A stretch of DNA of 64,000 bases from Trichobilharzia szidati (GCA_944472155.2 OX235273.1:101516582-101580581); one strand, 5' to 3'; positions 10,979 to 21,744 are shown, counted from the stretch's first letter. Translations and numbers: made by a program. The notes: generated by a model not told the origin, from the sequence alone.

Positions 10979-12028
10979 TTATTATTATTGTTTCCTTTAA
11001 TTCCTAGAAGAACATAGGGCTTCAGCCGTGCGTCTTCTCTGCTAGAGTCTTCACCTGGCTCCAAGTCTGCCCACACGCTTTCATCTCCTCTTCACATGAC
11101 ATCCTCCAAGTCACACTTGAACGACCAACTCGCCGCTTCCCTTCCGGGTTCCAATCAAGCAATGGCTTCTCCAGTGATGTCACTTGATGGTTTCCTCAGA
11201 GTATGGCCAATCCACCTCCATTCCTTCCTGCCTATTTGTTTCACAATTGGTTCCTGCTGCGTTGGCTCGCTCCCAGAGATCCCTGTTGCTGATCTTTTGT
11301 GGCCAGCCATCTGATCTTGAGTACTGAGAGAAGACAACTGTTGATGAAGGTCTGTAGTTTGTTTGAGATGCTCTTCATGACGCTCAGTGCAAGTCTCTGA
11401 TCTGTATAGTCACACTGATTGACTTCACATTGGAGTTGAAAATCCAAGTCTTTTTTGAGGCTGAGTGCTGTTGATCTCCATACAGACTTGAGAGTAAAGA
11501 AAGCTTGTCTTGCTATTCCGATTCTCGCTTTGATATCCTCGTCAGTTCCGCCTGTAGTTGAAACGATGCTTCCCAGGTAGGTAAAAGAGGTTAATTTTTT
11601 CAGGTTCCTCTCATTTATCCTAACCCTTGTCTGTTGTTGTTGTTCTTGTCCGGTAATCTTCATTCCCTCTGTTTTCTGAATGTTCACCTGAAGTCCGATC
11701 TTTGATGCTTCTTCTGCCAACTTGTTGCTCTTCGCTTGCATATCTTCCAATTTGTGGGAAATCAGACATATATCATCGGCGAAGTCTAGATCCTCCAAGT
11801 TTTTGTGTGAGTCCATTTTATGCTTGTTTTCTTCATTGCCCGCTGTTTGTCACATTATCCAATCTACTGCAATCAGGAAAATCATTGGCGATAGTAGGCA
11901 GCCAGCTTGTCTTACTCCTGTCCTCACTTCGAAGGATTCCGTAATTTTCCCGTTGTGAATTACTTGGCATGCAGCATTTTCGTACAACTGTTGGATGAGA
12001 TGTATAATTGTCGATGGCACCCCGTATT
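10979..12028 (-). mobile_element. RTE (SR2-like) retrotransposon, 5'-truncated
   Basis: Read on the minus strand the copy starts inside the RT fingers/palm (LLRYGVPSTIIHLIQQLY), runs through GVRQAGCLLSP, DLDFADDICLIS and the conserved RTE C-terminus TSFTYLGSIVSTTGGTDED, and ends with GAAGCCCTATGTTC and an AAT-rich tail. The 191-aa ORF 11241-11816 carries the FADD catalytic box intact; frameshifts break the frame upstream and near 11440. Target-site duplications were not resolved. Confidence 0.85.
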
Positions 12029-12495
12029 AGCGAAGTAGAAGGTGGGAAAGGCCCTGGAAAAATTGATTAAATGAACATACCAAAGCGACAACAGTGAAGC
12101 ACTCACCAAAAGTAAAAACAAATCAGTAGGAAGGAGTTTAAAGCCATGATAGATAAGAAACTAAATACATCTTTCCTGCACACAGAGTTCGAGAATATAG
12201 TGACGAATCTCTGTAGCCACCATCAAACACAAGCGTCGTTTGGCTTTACTGTGTGGACAGTTTTAAAAGGGGATTCTGGTGTGGCTACAAGGCTTAAGTT
12301 CAACAGATGCTCAAGAATTGAACAAGTAACTGACTTGTGCTGATCTTATGATAATCACTCCAGATAGTTTTCGTTATTTCTAAATCATATTCATGTCATA
12401 ATATGTGATTTCCTCGATAAAATAAATAGCTTCAAAAGAGCAAAGAAAATATCGAAATGGTATGCGCTACACCAGGTGTTCATGTTTCATTCTTT
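12029..12495. other. Unassigned; one 65-aa ORF
   Basis: A plus-strand ORF at 12146-12343 (contains FENIVTNLCSHHQTQASFG) has no recognised domain. No clear splice sites were seen. It could be a repeat remnant. Confidence 0.4.
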
Positions 12496-13625
12496 CTATT
12501 TCTCATTTGTTGAAGGATCTAGCCAGAATTTGAGTGTTCGAATACATTTTGCTCTTTGAGCTGAATAGCACTGCTGTAAACTCTCAAGAGGGTCATTTGA
12601 ACATAAGATGGTCAACGTTTGGCTGAATTGCGTGAGTCGTTTCTGGACATCTATGTCAGTTAATATCATGCAAATGGTAGTAACTTATTAGACAGAGTTT
12701 CCCTCAATGAACTAATGGTGACATAAAGAAGTAAAAGTAAATATGGGTTCCAAAATTACAAAAGACAACAACCTCATCTTTTTCAACAATAATATATATA
12801 AATAATCGCACACATTCAAACAAAAAAGTAGCTATTTTTAATTCTTCCCCACTTAAGTGTACAATAGTGGAACTATATAGATGTATACAGATTGATTTTG
12901 TGAACGGTGACGAAGTGAATCTCTCAACAGTTCATGCGGAAGTAGGGTAGCTTTAGTATTTAAGTTTTTCCAGTAGGTAATCCTTCAGAACAATATTTGG
13001 ATGACATAACTACTCACCTGTCTTGTGCGATTTTTTCAGCTTGAGTTAGCATATCATGATAAACTGCAATATATGCAGTGCAAAATTTCATTGGAAATTT
13101 GATTTTGAGATATGAGTAGCCACTTAAGTATTGTTATATATTACAAAATTCTTACGAGAAAAAAGAAATTTTGTTAGTTATGTGGAGACATGAAGTATTA
13201 AAATATTCTGATAAATACTGCCAATTAAATCAGAAGTTTATGAAATCAACGTTTAATAGTTAGTAATGTTCATCGTTTGAAAATCCTGAAAAAAAAGGCG
13301 AAATATTCATATCGTAATAACTGATCTCCCTGATAACACAAATAACTTTAAAAATGAAGAGAATCTGGCAGGATGGGATTCCCTACTCATTCAAACTCAC
13401 TTACGTTTGTAAGTCAACAGATATCATTCAGCTTATTGCATGTTTTTCAAAATATTTAGCCGGAAATGGAGGCCTACCTAAATCACTGAGGTAACAGAAT
13501 TTCCAACCATCAAAATGTCTAAATGCCACTACATTTCTTATTGTTTGAATCATGTGACAACATCAAATAATCACTGAGTGAACTCACGCGCATATTTAAT
13601 TAGCTTCCCACTAAGCGCTGTGCAA
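12496..13625 (-). CDS. Unidentified host gene, 3' exons on minus strand
   Basis: Three exons are supported by coding character and splice signals. Exon 13588-13625 (38 nt) follows a pyrimidine-rich acceptor ending CTTCAAAAG, has donor GTGAGT and encodes CTALSGKLIKYA. Exon 13018-13122 (105 nt, phase 2 to 2) has donor CAG/GTGAGT and encodes SYLKIKFPMKFCTAYIAVYH then DMLTQAEKIAQD. Terminal exon 12496-12650 (155 nt) begins after CATAG and encodes VQKRLTQFSQTLTILCSN onward to FWLDPSTNEK and a TAG stop. The phases of these three do not join directly, so at least one exon is missing from this reading. None resembles PLE, RTE or CR1 proteins. I cannot name the product. Confidence 0.5.
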
Positions 13626-13732
13626 CTTTTGAAGGAAATAAAAAAAGAACTTATAGAATTGGTTTTCTACTTATTTACCAGAACACTGCATCACGTCTTA
13701 TATTTCAGATCATTGCATTACATGTAAATCCT

Positions 13733-15172
13733 GTATTATTATTTTCCCTTGGGTTCCTAGTGGAACATAGGGCTTCAAAACACGTCTCCACTTGCTTCTG
13801 TCTTCTGCTGTACTTTTCACTTGCATGCATGTTAGTCCATACTGTTTCAGCGCCTCTTCACGCGATCTCTTCCATGTCACCCTTGGACGTCCCACTCACC
13901 GCTTCCCTTTCGGGTTCCACTCAAGCACTGGCCTGACGCGCGATGTCACCCAACGGCCTCCTCAGCGAGTGTCCAATCCATCTCCACTTTCTCCTGCATA
14001 TTTGTTGGGCGATTGGTTCTTGTTTTGTTTATTCCCATAGTTTCTTGTTGGTGATTCTTTCCGGCCATCTAATCTTGAGTATAGAGCGACGAAGACAGTT
14101 GTTGATTAAGGTCTGCAACAGGCTGTTGGAAATATTCTTGGTGACCCGCCGAGTTTCTGATCCGTATAGAGGAACTGACTTGATGTTTGTGTTGAAAATC
14201 CGAATTTTGTTGTTGATGCTGAATGATGAAGATTTCCAGATTGGTTTCAGATTGATGAATTTGTTTCTCGCCTTCCCGATTCTCGATTTGACATCGTCGT
14301 CCGTTCCTCCTGTAGTTGAGACAATGCTCCCTAGATAATTGAGAGAACTAACCTCTTTCAAATCCCTCCCGTTGATGGTGATTGGCACTGGATGTTGCTG
14401 CTGTTGTTGGTTGGTTATTATCATAACCTCCGTCTTGTCTATTTTCACCTGCAGTCCTGTCTTTGCTGCTTCTTCGACCAGTTTGTCGGTTTTCGCTTGT
14501 AAGTCTTCGATTTCGTGTGACATCAAACATAAATCATCCACGCGCGAAATCCAGGTCTTATAGGTTCTTCACGTCGGTGGTCTAGGATATTCCTGTCTTC
14601 TCGTTTCCCACTGTCTGACGCATAATCCAGTCCACCACAATTAGGAATATCTTTGGTGATAATAAGCACCCTTGTCTGACTCCTGTGTTTACTCTGAACG
14701 CTTCGCTAAGTTTTCCGTTGTGGATCACTTGACATGTGCCGTTGTCGTACAGCCGTTGAATAAGGTTGATGAATATTTGGGTTACGCCATAGTACTTGAG
14801 TAGTTTCCAAATTACTTCGTGGTCAACGCTGTCGAAGGCCTTCTCAAAGTCTATAAAAATGAGGTAGAGATTTGATTGCCATTCCATGCTTTGTTCGATG
14901 ATGATGCGTAGAGTTGCAATTTGGTCGGAACTTGAATTGCCTTTCCTGAATCCAGCTTGTTCTGGTCGGAGTTCTGTATCCAGTTCGTCCTTGATTCTCT
15001 CCAGGATGATGCGACTCAGGATTTTACTTGGCGTCGACAGGAGCATGATTTCTCGCCAGTTCTTGCAGAGTCCCAAGTCGCCCTTCTTTGGTAATTTCAC
15101 TAGGTAACCTTTCCTCCAGTCAGTAGGCACCTTTCCCTCCTTCCAGACCTTTTGCAATAAAATCCGTAAGAA
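13733..15172 (-). mobile_element. RTE (SR2-like) retrotransposon, 5'-truncated
   Basis: The copy begins in the RT fingers (KVPTDWRKGYLVKLPKKGDL, near 15140) and includes GFRKGNSSSDQIA, FIDFEKAFDSVDHEVIW (motif A), GVRQGCLLSPKIF (motif B), then after a frameshift near 14545 DDLCLMSHEIEDLQ, TSTTGGTDDD-type C-terminus and the GAAGCCCTATGTTCC end. ORFs 14582-15157 (191 aa) and 14029-14541 (170 aa) hold most of it. It sits between the 13.6-kb exon and the MEG-like gene. Confidence 0.87.
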
Positions 15173-15174
15173 GA

Positions 15175-15258
15175 GGAAATATTTTAGAACTAAATACGCT
15201 GAAAATTTCTGTACTCTGTGTTCACATGTTGTCTGAAATAAAGCCTTATTATTATTAT
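15175..15258 (+). mobile_element. 3' end fragment of a CR1-like element
   Basis: GCTGAAAATTTCTGTAC...GTCTGAAATAAAGCC followed by TTATTATTATTAT resembles the 3' terminus of the CR1-like copy at 3677-3739 (GCTGAAAATTCCACAC...GGAATAAAGC plus ATT units). It abuts the truncated 5' end of the minus-strand RTE. Confidence 0.6.
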
Positions 15259-15406
15259 CACCACTGCAATTTCAGTGTTTGGATTGATTTCACTCACTGA
15301 ACTGAGAAAAAATTGTCCGGTGTTGAAGAACACCTTCACCTGGTTGGTTGATGTGAGTGGTGATGAAATCAATAACCAATGATATTCACTAATAATTCTC
15401 ATGTGC

Positions 15407-15635
15407 ATTGGTGGCACAAGGGTAGAATAGTCGCCTACCACTTACGTGGTCCGGAGTTCTACCACCAGTCGACGCACTGCTTTACCTCGCTAAGTGAGTA
15501 ATGGGGATGGTCTAGAGGGAAGGTTGGGAATGAGGCTAGCAATCCCATTCCGTAAAGATAAACACCACTGCTCCCGAAACTTCAAACCACTAGCTTGAAG
15601 CCCTATGTTTCACTGGAAACGTAAAGGAATTATCA
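15407..15635 (+). mobile_element. tRNA-Gly-derived SINE
   Basis: The first ~75 bp fold-align with a tRNA-Gly(GCC)-like sequence (TTGGTGGCACAAGGGTAGAA...). The body follows with GACGCACTGCTTTACCTCGC, AGGTTGGGAATGAGGCTAGC and CACCACTGCTCCCGAAACTTC, ending TTGAAGCCCTATGTTTCACT-GG and AAAGGAAT. Its 3' terminus resembles the RTE 3' end, implying RTE supplies its reverse transcriptase. Confidence 0.8.
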
Positions 15636-16059
15636 AACACCTTTTTGAATACAGACTGAAACATGCTTAAATAACCAACTCTATGAAATTTTAATCGGTA
15701 AATGAGGTTTTACCTGCATTAGAAATAGCAATCATGCATAAAATTATTTCTTTTTTAGAAAAAACAATATCCTTGACTAACTTCCATTCTTCTTCCTAAC
15801 ATGCAAGGAGTAGTTATAATGGTAGTACATATTATCAATAAGAGTATTTAACATTCTCGTATATTAAAACTTACTTATTGAACATTGAGTGAAATTCATT
15901 TTGACAATGACAATTTTTGTAAGTAAGTTGACATTTATTGCTTAACTGTCATCAAAGATCTATAAAGAAATTATATTAGTAAACTATATAAAATACTAAT
16001 TTTACAAAAAAGTTAAAATGAATACTTATAATATTTCTATAAATTATTATTTTGTCTAA
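15636..16059 (+). promoter_or_regulatory. AT-rich 5' flank of the MEG-like gene
   Basis: Very AT-rich sequence immediately upstream of the candidate start at 16060, with several TATA-like strings. No single promoter element stands out. No ORF or repeat family recognised. Confidence 0.3.
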
Positions 16060-19000
16060 ATGAATTTAATTTCTGTAAGAAAATCAACTAAATATATTTC
16101 TTATATATTTATATTATGTTTAATCATAATTAGATTTTGTTATTAGTGACATTTGTATTCCAAGTGAATTGTAACAAGACGAATAGTGGTGATGAATACT
16201 ACGAAGATGGTATGTACAACTGTTTCGCATTTGTGAATTCATGTTTTATTATGAAATATCTTCTGAGTATGCTTTGAATACTATGTGAATACTTTCATTC
16301 TAATGTTGATTCCGTCACGAATGAATATCAGATCGGGGAATCATAGAAAAAACTGAGAATTACCAGACAGCTACTTCCCCTTAGTTTAGGACTGTTCAGA
16401 TGTGCACACCACCTATCTAAACAGAGATAGAACACAAGATCGCATATTCTCAGAAGGTAGAATTCACTGGCTGTTGCATAATGTCCTATTTAGCTGGCTT
16501 CGAAACCTGAAAGTCCTTGGTTAAATTGCAATGTAGTCATGCATGAGTACGTTTGAGTGTTTCCCAACTAAGACGAAACAGCTGTCAATTAATAAAGTAT
16601 AATTATATTTCAATAGTTTACACACAATGATAAGTTATGTTATTGGTAATATTTCGAGCAAAATTACTGTCCGTGTTCACACCACTGTTGGAATTGTTTG
16701 ATTCACACATTTATGATTTGTACTCATATATATAGTTCATTAATTTTGCTCATTCATGCTTTTTTTGTATTTAAGTTATATTCCACATTCATTTATGTTT
16801 TTGCATCCAGAATTATATTCCAAGTTGTTGATAGTTGTACTGAGTCACCCTTGTTACATGTATCCGGTGTGACTTTAATGAATATCGATTCTGTTATAGG
16901 TCTTTCTTTCCATTTGTCCATGTTAGTTTTTAGAATACACACATTGTTCCAATCGATATTGTGGTTTTTGTCCCATGCTTGTGCAGCTATCGATGAATTT
17001 TCTTCAAGATTCTTGAAGGCTTGTGTTCCTGTTGGTTGAACTTTGGTTAGGCGTTTAGGTTCATTCAGTCTTATTTTGAGTGACCTGGACGTTTGACCCA
17101 CATATTTAGTCGGACAGTCAGCACAAGCTATTTTGTAAATCAAGTTGTTTTTATCCATCATTTTTATGGGATCTTTCAGTTGATTTATTTTATTTTTGAT
17201 TAGATTTGTCGCTTTGAAAGCAATATGAATGCCGATATTTTTGAGGTTTCTTTGAATTGCCTCTGATGTACCATTTTATATGGTATTGTGACTGTCTTTT
17301 TGCTAAAATAATGAACTATATATATGAGTACAAATCATAAATGTGTGAATCAAACAATTCCAACAGTGTTGTGAATACGGGCAGTAATTTTGCTCGAAAT
17401 ATTACCAATAACAAAACTTATCATTGTGTGTAAACTATTGAAATATAATTATACTTTATTTGATCTAATCCACAGTGCTCAAACTTTTTACTGATATTAA
17501 GCTGTAAATACTCTGAGGTGTACAGTAATTCTCTGATCTATATCATTTCGTGATCTAACTTGATACTAGACGATTCTGGTGAGCTACTGAGTCTAAATTC
17601 AGTTGCGCATGAACTTCACCGGCGGTAGACAATTCCTAACTAGGATATATGGCTGATTAATGTCAATTTCTGATGAAATCTATATTGAAGGTATTTTAAA
17701 TCCCTGCAAAGTTCAAAATCCAAATAGTTTTATTCGACAACATTTGCAGAACAGCAGAATCAACACTGGTAAGCACACTTCTAAGGAGTACTCAAAAGAC
17801 CATTCCTTATTTCATATTACTAACAATAAAAAGGTAAGATGAGATTCTCAGTATCCCAGCGATCACATTTCGTTCCGAGGCATGTGTCTAATTGCTTCTT
17901 GACCCATTGAGTGTCATGGTCTTCAAATGATTATTATTATTATTTAAGTCCACTTGTGAGTGTAGATTCATTATCACAGCACAAAGCAGAGTGTTTTACT
18001 TAATCTAGTGGTTGAAACTGCCGCCTAATAAACATTATTTCCACCGAACCAATTGTAATGACACTTCCACCTCGATTATCACACAACAAATATACTGCAC
18101 TCTGTGCAAACATCTTATAGGAATAGGAGTTTACAAATGCTGGTGAGTGTTTAAGTTAGTTTATTTTTTTATTTCGACTGAAAACTTCGTTTTCTCTATT
18201 CGCTTCTATGCATTGATATCACTTGATAAAACAATCTATGATAATCTGTTGTGCATTTCACTAGTATGTTTACTACTTAATTACAGATATAGTAGAAGAA
18301 ACTCGGCTGAAAGTTACAATAATCGCCAGAGGAAAACACAACAGTCCTGTAAATTTAATAAGGAAAATGTTTAAAAGATTTTACAAAGGTATTTTGAAAG
18401 AATTATTTCCGTTCATATTTTGTTTTGACACAAATTAAACAATGTTATGAAAGTACTATGTAGTCCATGAAGTTCTGTCAGTGCAAGGCTGTTGGCTATA
18501 GTGAAGTTATGCGAATTTCACATTCATGGAACTGATATATATATATATATATTTATAAAATGGCATTCAGTCACACAAACTAACTTAGAAACGAATTTGG
18601 CTGGTTAAAGAATCTTCTGGAACCTAATAAAACAAAGTAATTTAGTTTATCTGTCACAGTGAGGTGGAATTCTTTGGCAAAAGCATTAGGACAGGAGAGG
18701 ACTACAGGAGCACAAAAGTCTAGCGAAATCACGACTAATCGACCATAATAGGATGAGCAATCTAGAAGAAGCTTATGTATAGCAGTACATGCATTTGCGC
18801 ACATAAGTACAATAGTATGGCACAAGAGAGTAGTCGTAAAGTCTGGAAGAGATTGATAACTGAAGAATTATTCTATATCAGAAAGGTTTCTTTGACATAA
18901 CACACTGTTATACAGTATCATTAAATGTGTGGTGTTTGGAGCACAATTTATTGTTCATACTTATATCACTGTATTCACAAACCTTCTTAATACGCCGTGT

Positions 19001-20893
19001 TTTTTAGGGTGACTGCAGCTTTCCACACTGATTTCAGACCAATGAACTTCTGTCTTCCTTTAAGGGATCCTTCCTTTAACATACTTGTCTGTTCCACCTT
19101 TAACTGGAACGATACTGTCTGAATAAGTGAAATGTCTTTAAAATTTTTTCAGGTTGTTGTTACCGGCTGGTAATCTTTATCACTTCTGTATTCTCTATGC
19201 CCACCCAAAATCTTGTCTTCTCAAATTTGTTTGCCAACTTGATAGTTTTCACCTGTAGGTTTCATGTTTTTGTGACACTACACATTACGGATCATCATTG
19301 AACAAAGCTTGGAATGGCAGTCACCTCTCCATCTCAACTTCATCGACTTTGAAAAGGCCTTTGACAGCGTCGATCGAGAGATGCTTTGGCAACTACTTCT
19401 CTACTACGGGGTGCCACCGACAATTATACATCTCATCCAACAGCTGTACGACAATGCTGCATGCCAAGTAATCCACAAGGGGAAACTTACGGAATCCTTC
19501 GGAGTGAGGACAGGAGTAAGACAAGCTAGCTGCCTACTATCGCCAATGATTTTCCTGATTGCAGTAGACTGGATAATGCGACAAACAGCAGGAAATGAGG
19601 AAACAGGCATAAAATGGACACACACAAAAACTTGTAGGATCTGGACTTCGCCGATGATATATGTCCGATTTCCCACAAACTGGAGGACATGCAAGGGAAA
19701 AGCAACAAGTTGGAAGACGAAGATTTCAGAGAAGCTAGGACTTCAGGTGAACATAGAGAAAACAGAGGTGATGAAAATTCCTGGGCGACACCACCAACAG
19801 CAACAACAACAACAGACCAGGGTTAGCATAAATGGGAGGAACCTGAAAGAGACTACCTCCTTTACCTACCTGGGAAGCATCGTTTCAACTACAGGCCGAC
19901 GGAACTGACGAGGATATCAAAGCAAGAATCAGAAAAGCGAGGCAAGCTTTCACTACTCTCAAGTCTGTGTGGAGGTCAACAGCACTCAGCATGAAAAATA
20001 AGATCCGGATTTTCAACTCCAATGTGAAGTCAGTCAATGCCACTATACGGATCAGAGACTTGCACTGCGCGTCATAAAGAGCATCTCACACAAACTACAA
20101 ACCTTCATTAACAGTTGTCTTCGCTCAATACCCAAGATCAGATGACCGGCCAGAAAAGATCTGCAAAAGTGAGGGATCTCTGACAATGAGCGAATCAGTC
20201 CAGCAGGAATCGATTGTGAAACAAATCTGCAGGAGAAATGGAGATGGATTGGGCATACTCTGAGGAAAGCATCAAGTGAGTGACATCACTAGACAAGCCA
20301 TTGCTCGAGTGGAACCCGAAAGGGAAGCGGCGAGTTGGTCGTCAGTGCAAGGGTGACATGGAGGAGGTCATGTGAAGAGGAGATGAAAACGTATGGGCAG
20401 ACATGGAGCCAGGTGAAAACTATAGCACAGAACCGAACGCAATGGAGACGCACGGCTGAAGCCCTATGTTCCTCTTGGAATCAAAGGAAAGAATAATATT
20501 ATGATAATAAAGTTCAGATCTTCCGCAGTCGGCCAATTATTTTCACCAGCATGTATGATTTAGATAACATAGAATCAAGTTAGATCTTAAAACGCATAGA
20601 TATGAATCCTTAAATTCATGGAAATGACATTACTGGAAGGCATACAATAAAGTCTTACTAGTGAGTAGTTTGAAACTTGAATAAATTACCGAGGCAGGCT
20701 GTCTTTTGTAATGTATTATTTGACCTCGTATATATATTTGCACCTTTAATGTCTGTATTTCTTCTTCTTTTCACTAAATAAAACAGAAAAAGCAAGCAGT
20801 GACGATGATGATGATATAGTTGAAGAAACCACTGGTGAAACAATTAAAGTCGTAAAAATCAGCGGAAAGAAAGGAAAAAAATTAGTAATTTAG
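16060..20893 (+). CDS. Candidate micro-exon-type gene 1, small secreted protein
   Basis: Exon 1 is 15 nt (16060-16074, MNLIS) with donor GTAAGA. A 59-nt intron ends ATTAG, and exon 2 (16134-16209) continues ILLLVTFVFQVNC, completing a textbook signal peptide, then NKTNSGDEYYED; donor G/GTATGT in phase 1. A 102-nt exon (18287-18388, acceptor TTACAG, donor G/GTATTT, phase 1 to 1) encodes IVEETRLKVTIIARGKHNS onward. The last exon (20787-20893) follows TTCACTAAATAAAACAG, is entered in phase 1, and encodes KASSDDDDDIVEETTGET then IKVVKISGKKGKKLVI and TAG; AATAAA lies at 20983. All phases agree. Signal peptide, tiny symmetric exons and small size recall schistosome MEG genes; other microexons may exist (for example 17570-17578). 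Retroelements fill the introns. Confidence 0.6.
16330..16590. mobile_element. Two decayed hammerhead SINEs, head to head
   Basis: The left half (about 16330-16480, minus) carries CAGCTACTTCCCCTTAGTTT and GGACTGTTCAG, a decayed inverse of the hammerhead 3' half. The right half (about 16480-16590, plus) carries TCCCAACTAAGACGAAACAG-CTGTC. Both cores are degraded. They lie inside intron 2 of the MEG-like gene. Confidence 0.45.
16591..17460 (-). mobile_element. PLE with 150-bp inverted termini and GIY-YIG domain
   Basis: Near-perfect inverted repeats 16591-16740 and 17311-17460 enclose a minus-strand coding segment that is open from about 17275 to 16793. It encodes the PLE linker (NIGIHIAFKATNLI) and a GIY-YIG nuclease: NNLIYKIACADC, KYVGQTSRS, NHNIDWNN, ITESIFIK. 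The RT domain is absent, so this copy is 5'-truncated with an inverted terminal fragment attached, as described for Penelope elements. It lies in an intron of the MEG-like gene. Confidence 0.82.
17461..18286 (+). other. Intronic; possible extra exons
   Basis: A 9-nt candidate microexon ACGATTCTG (17570-17578) sits between TACTAG and GTGAGC and would keep phase 1. A 60-aa ORF at 17660-17842 contains strong donor-like sites at 17778 (CTG/GTAAGC) and 17833 (AAG/GTAAGA), but no acceptor gives a phase-consistent exon. Otherwise no repeat recognised. Confidence 0.3.
18590..18990 (+). mobile_element. PLE fragment: GIY-YIG end plus terminal repeat
   Basis: The plus strand encodes a decayed nuclease C-terminus (SLCIAVHAFAHISTIVWHK, then LKNYSISERFL) that aligns with SAIAMHALTHNHTIGW of the 35-36 kb PLE. 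The terminal segment 18897-18990 (CACTGTTATACAGTATCATT, GGAGCACAATTTATTG) follows. A TA dinucleotide run lies just upstream at 18535-18553. Confidence 0.6.
19000..19285 (-). mobile_element. Decayed RTE fragment
   Basis: Minus-strand similarity to the RTE C-terminal region (segments corresponding to LKSVWK, SFTYSD, NIENTEVIKITS) can be followed but with many changes. It joins a plus-strand RTE copy at about 19290, giving a head-to-head junction. Confidence 0.5.
19292..20505 (+). mobile_element. RTE (SR2-like) retrotransposon, 5'-truncated
   Basis: It begins IIEQSLEWQSPLHLNFIDFE and contains KAFDSVDREMLW (motif A) and GVRQASCLLSP (motif B with one extra residue), then leaves frame around 19630, so that the FADD box is read in another frame, before returning at KLGLQVNIEKTEVMK. 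ORF 19309-19908 covers much of this. The end matches GAAGCCCTATGTTCCTCTTG and an AAT-rich tail. It is nested in the last intron of the MEG-like gene. Confidence 0.85.
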
Positions 20894-21509
20894 ATGCAAG
20901 TTATGCTTCGGTATAACCCTACAGACAACTAAAAATATTTGTATTATATATCTGCATATTTTCTATTTGTTTATATAAATTTTAATAAAGCCAAGATGTT
21001 AGACATAATACAACATTTTATTCTCTGTCTATTATGAACCAAACCTATGAACGTTCGATGAATAACTTAAAAACTGGACGAATTTTATTGTATATAGTGG
21101 ACCCAGACGTTCCTAATTTGAAACATAAGAACCTGGAGACTATCATCCTACAGCCACTAGTGAGTGGAAGATTGATGTTTGGGTTTTTCATTTCCAAGGA
21201 TATTTGAACTAATTTCTGTGCAGAATTTATCCAAAGTATCAGATGAGCAGTGAATGCTTACTACACTGCTGCATAACGAGCTAAGGAAGTTACAACTCAC
21301 GGATCTGTGTACCCAAATCCAGTGCATAATTGATCAACGAACTTGCTTCATGACCTGGGTTCAGTCGTTGGTGCCTACTGCTAAACTTTATAGAGCGAAC
21401 AAATCTCATTTTGAACTTCAGTTCAGTTTCTCATAAAGCTGAAGGATACCAATTTCAATTCCTTGAAGTCCTCTTAGTAATAGAGGTGTTTTAATGGGTG
21501 AATTTACTA
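20894..21509 (+). other. 3' flank of MEG-like gene 1
   Basis: Contains a poly(A) signal AATAAA at 20983-20988, about 90 bp after the stop codon. A 60-aa ORF at 21254-21436 has no recognisable domain. No repeat family identified with confidence. Confidence 0.4.
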
Positions 21510-21682
21510 TCCGTACAACCGACGCACTCCTTTACCTCGCTGAGTCAGAAATAATTCTGGTAAAGGGGAAAGGTTTGGCATGAGGCTAGCAACCCCATCC
21601 TGCAAAATAAACACTGCTACAGAAACTTCAAGCCACTAGCTTGAAGCCCTATGTTCCACTGGGTAACGTGAAGGAAAAAATA
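21510..21682 (+). mobile_element. tRNA-Gly SINE, 5'-truncated
   Basis: Lacks the tRNA head. Body begins CGACGCACTCCTTTACCTCG and ends GCTTGAAGCCCTATGTTCCA with GTGAAGGAAAAAA. Confidence 0.75.
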
Positions 21683-21744
21683 TATATATGTATATATACA
21701 CAACCAGCTTTACCTCTTTCACAAGTTGAGGGTTGGCTAATAAA

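Noticed and set aside
13943..14338. 131-aa plus ORF
   Set aside because: Antisense shadow of the RTE C-terminus.
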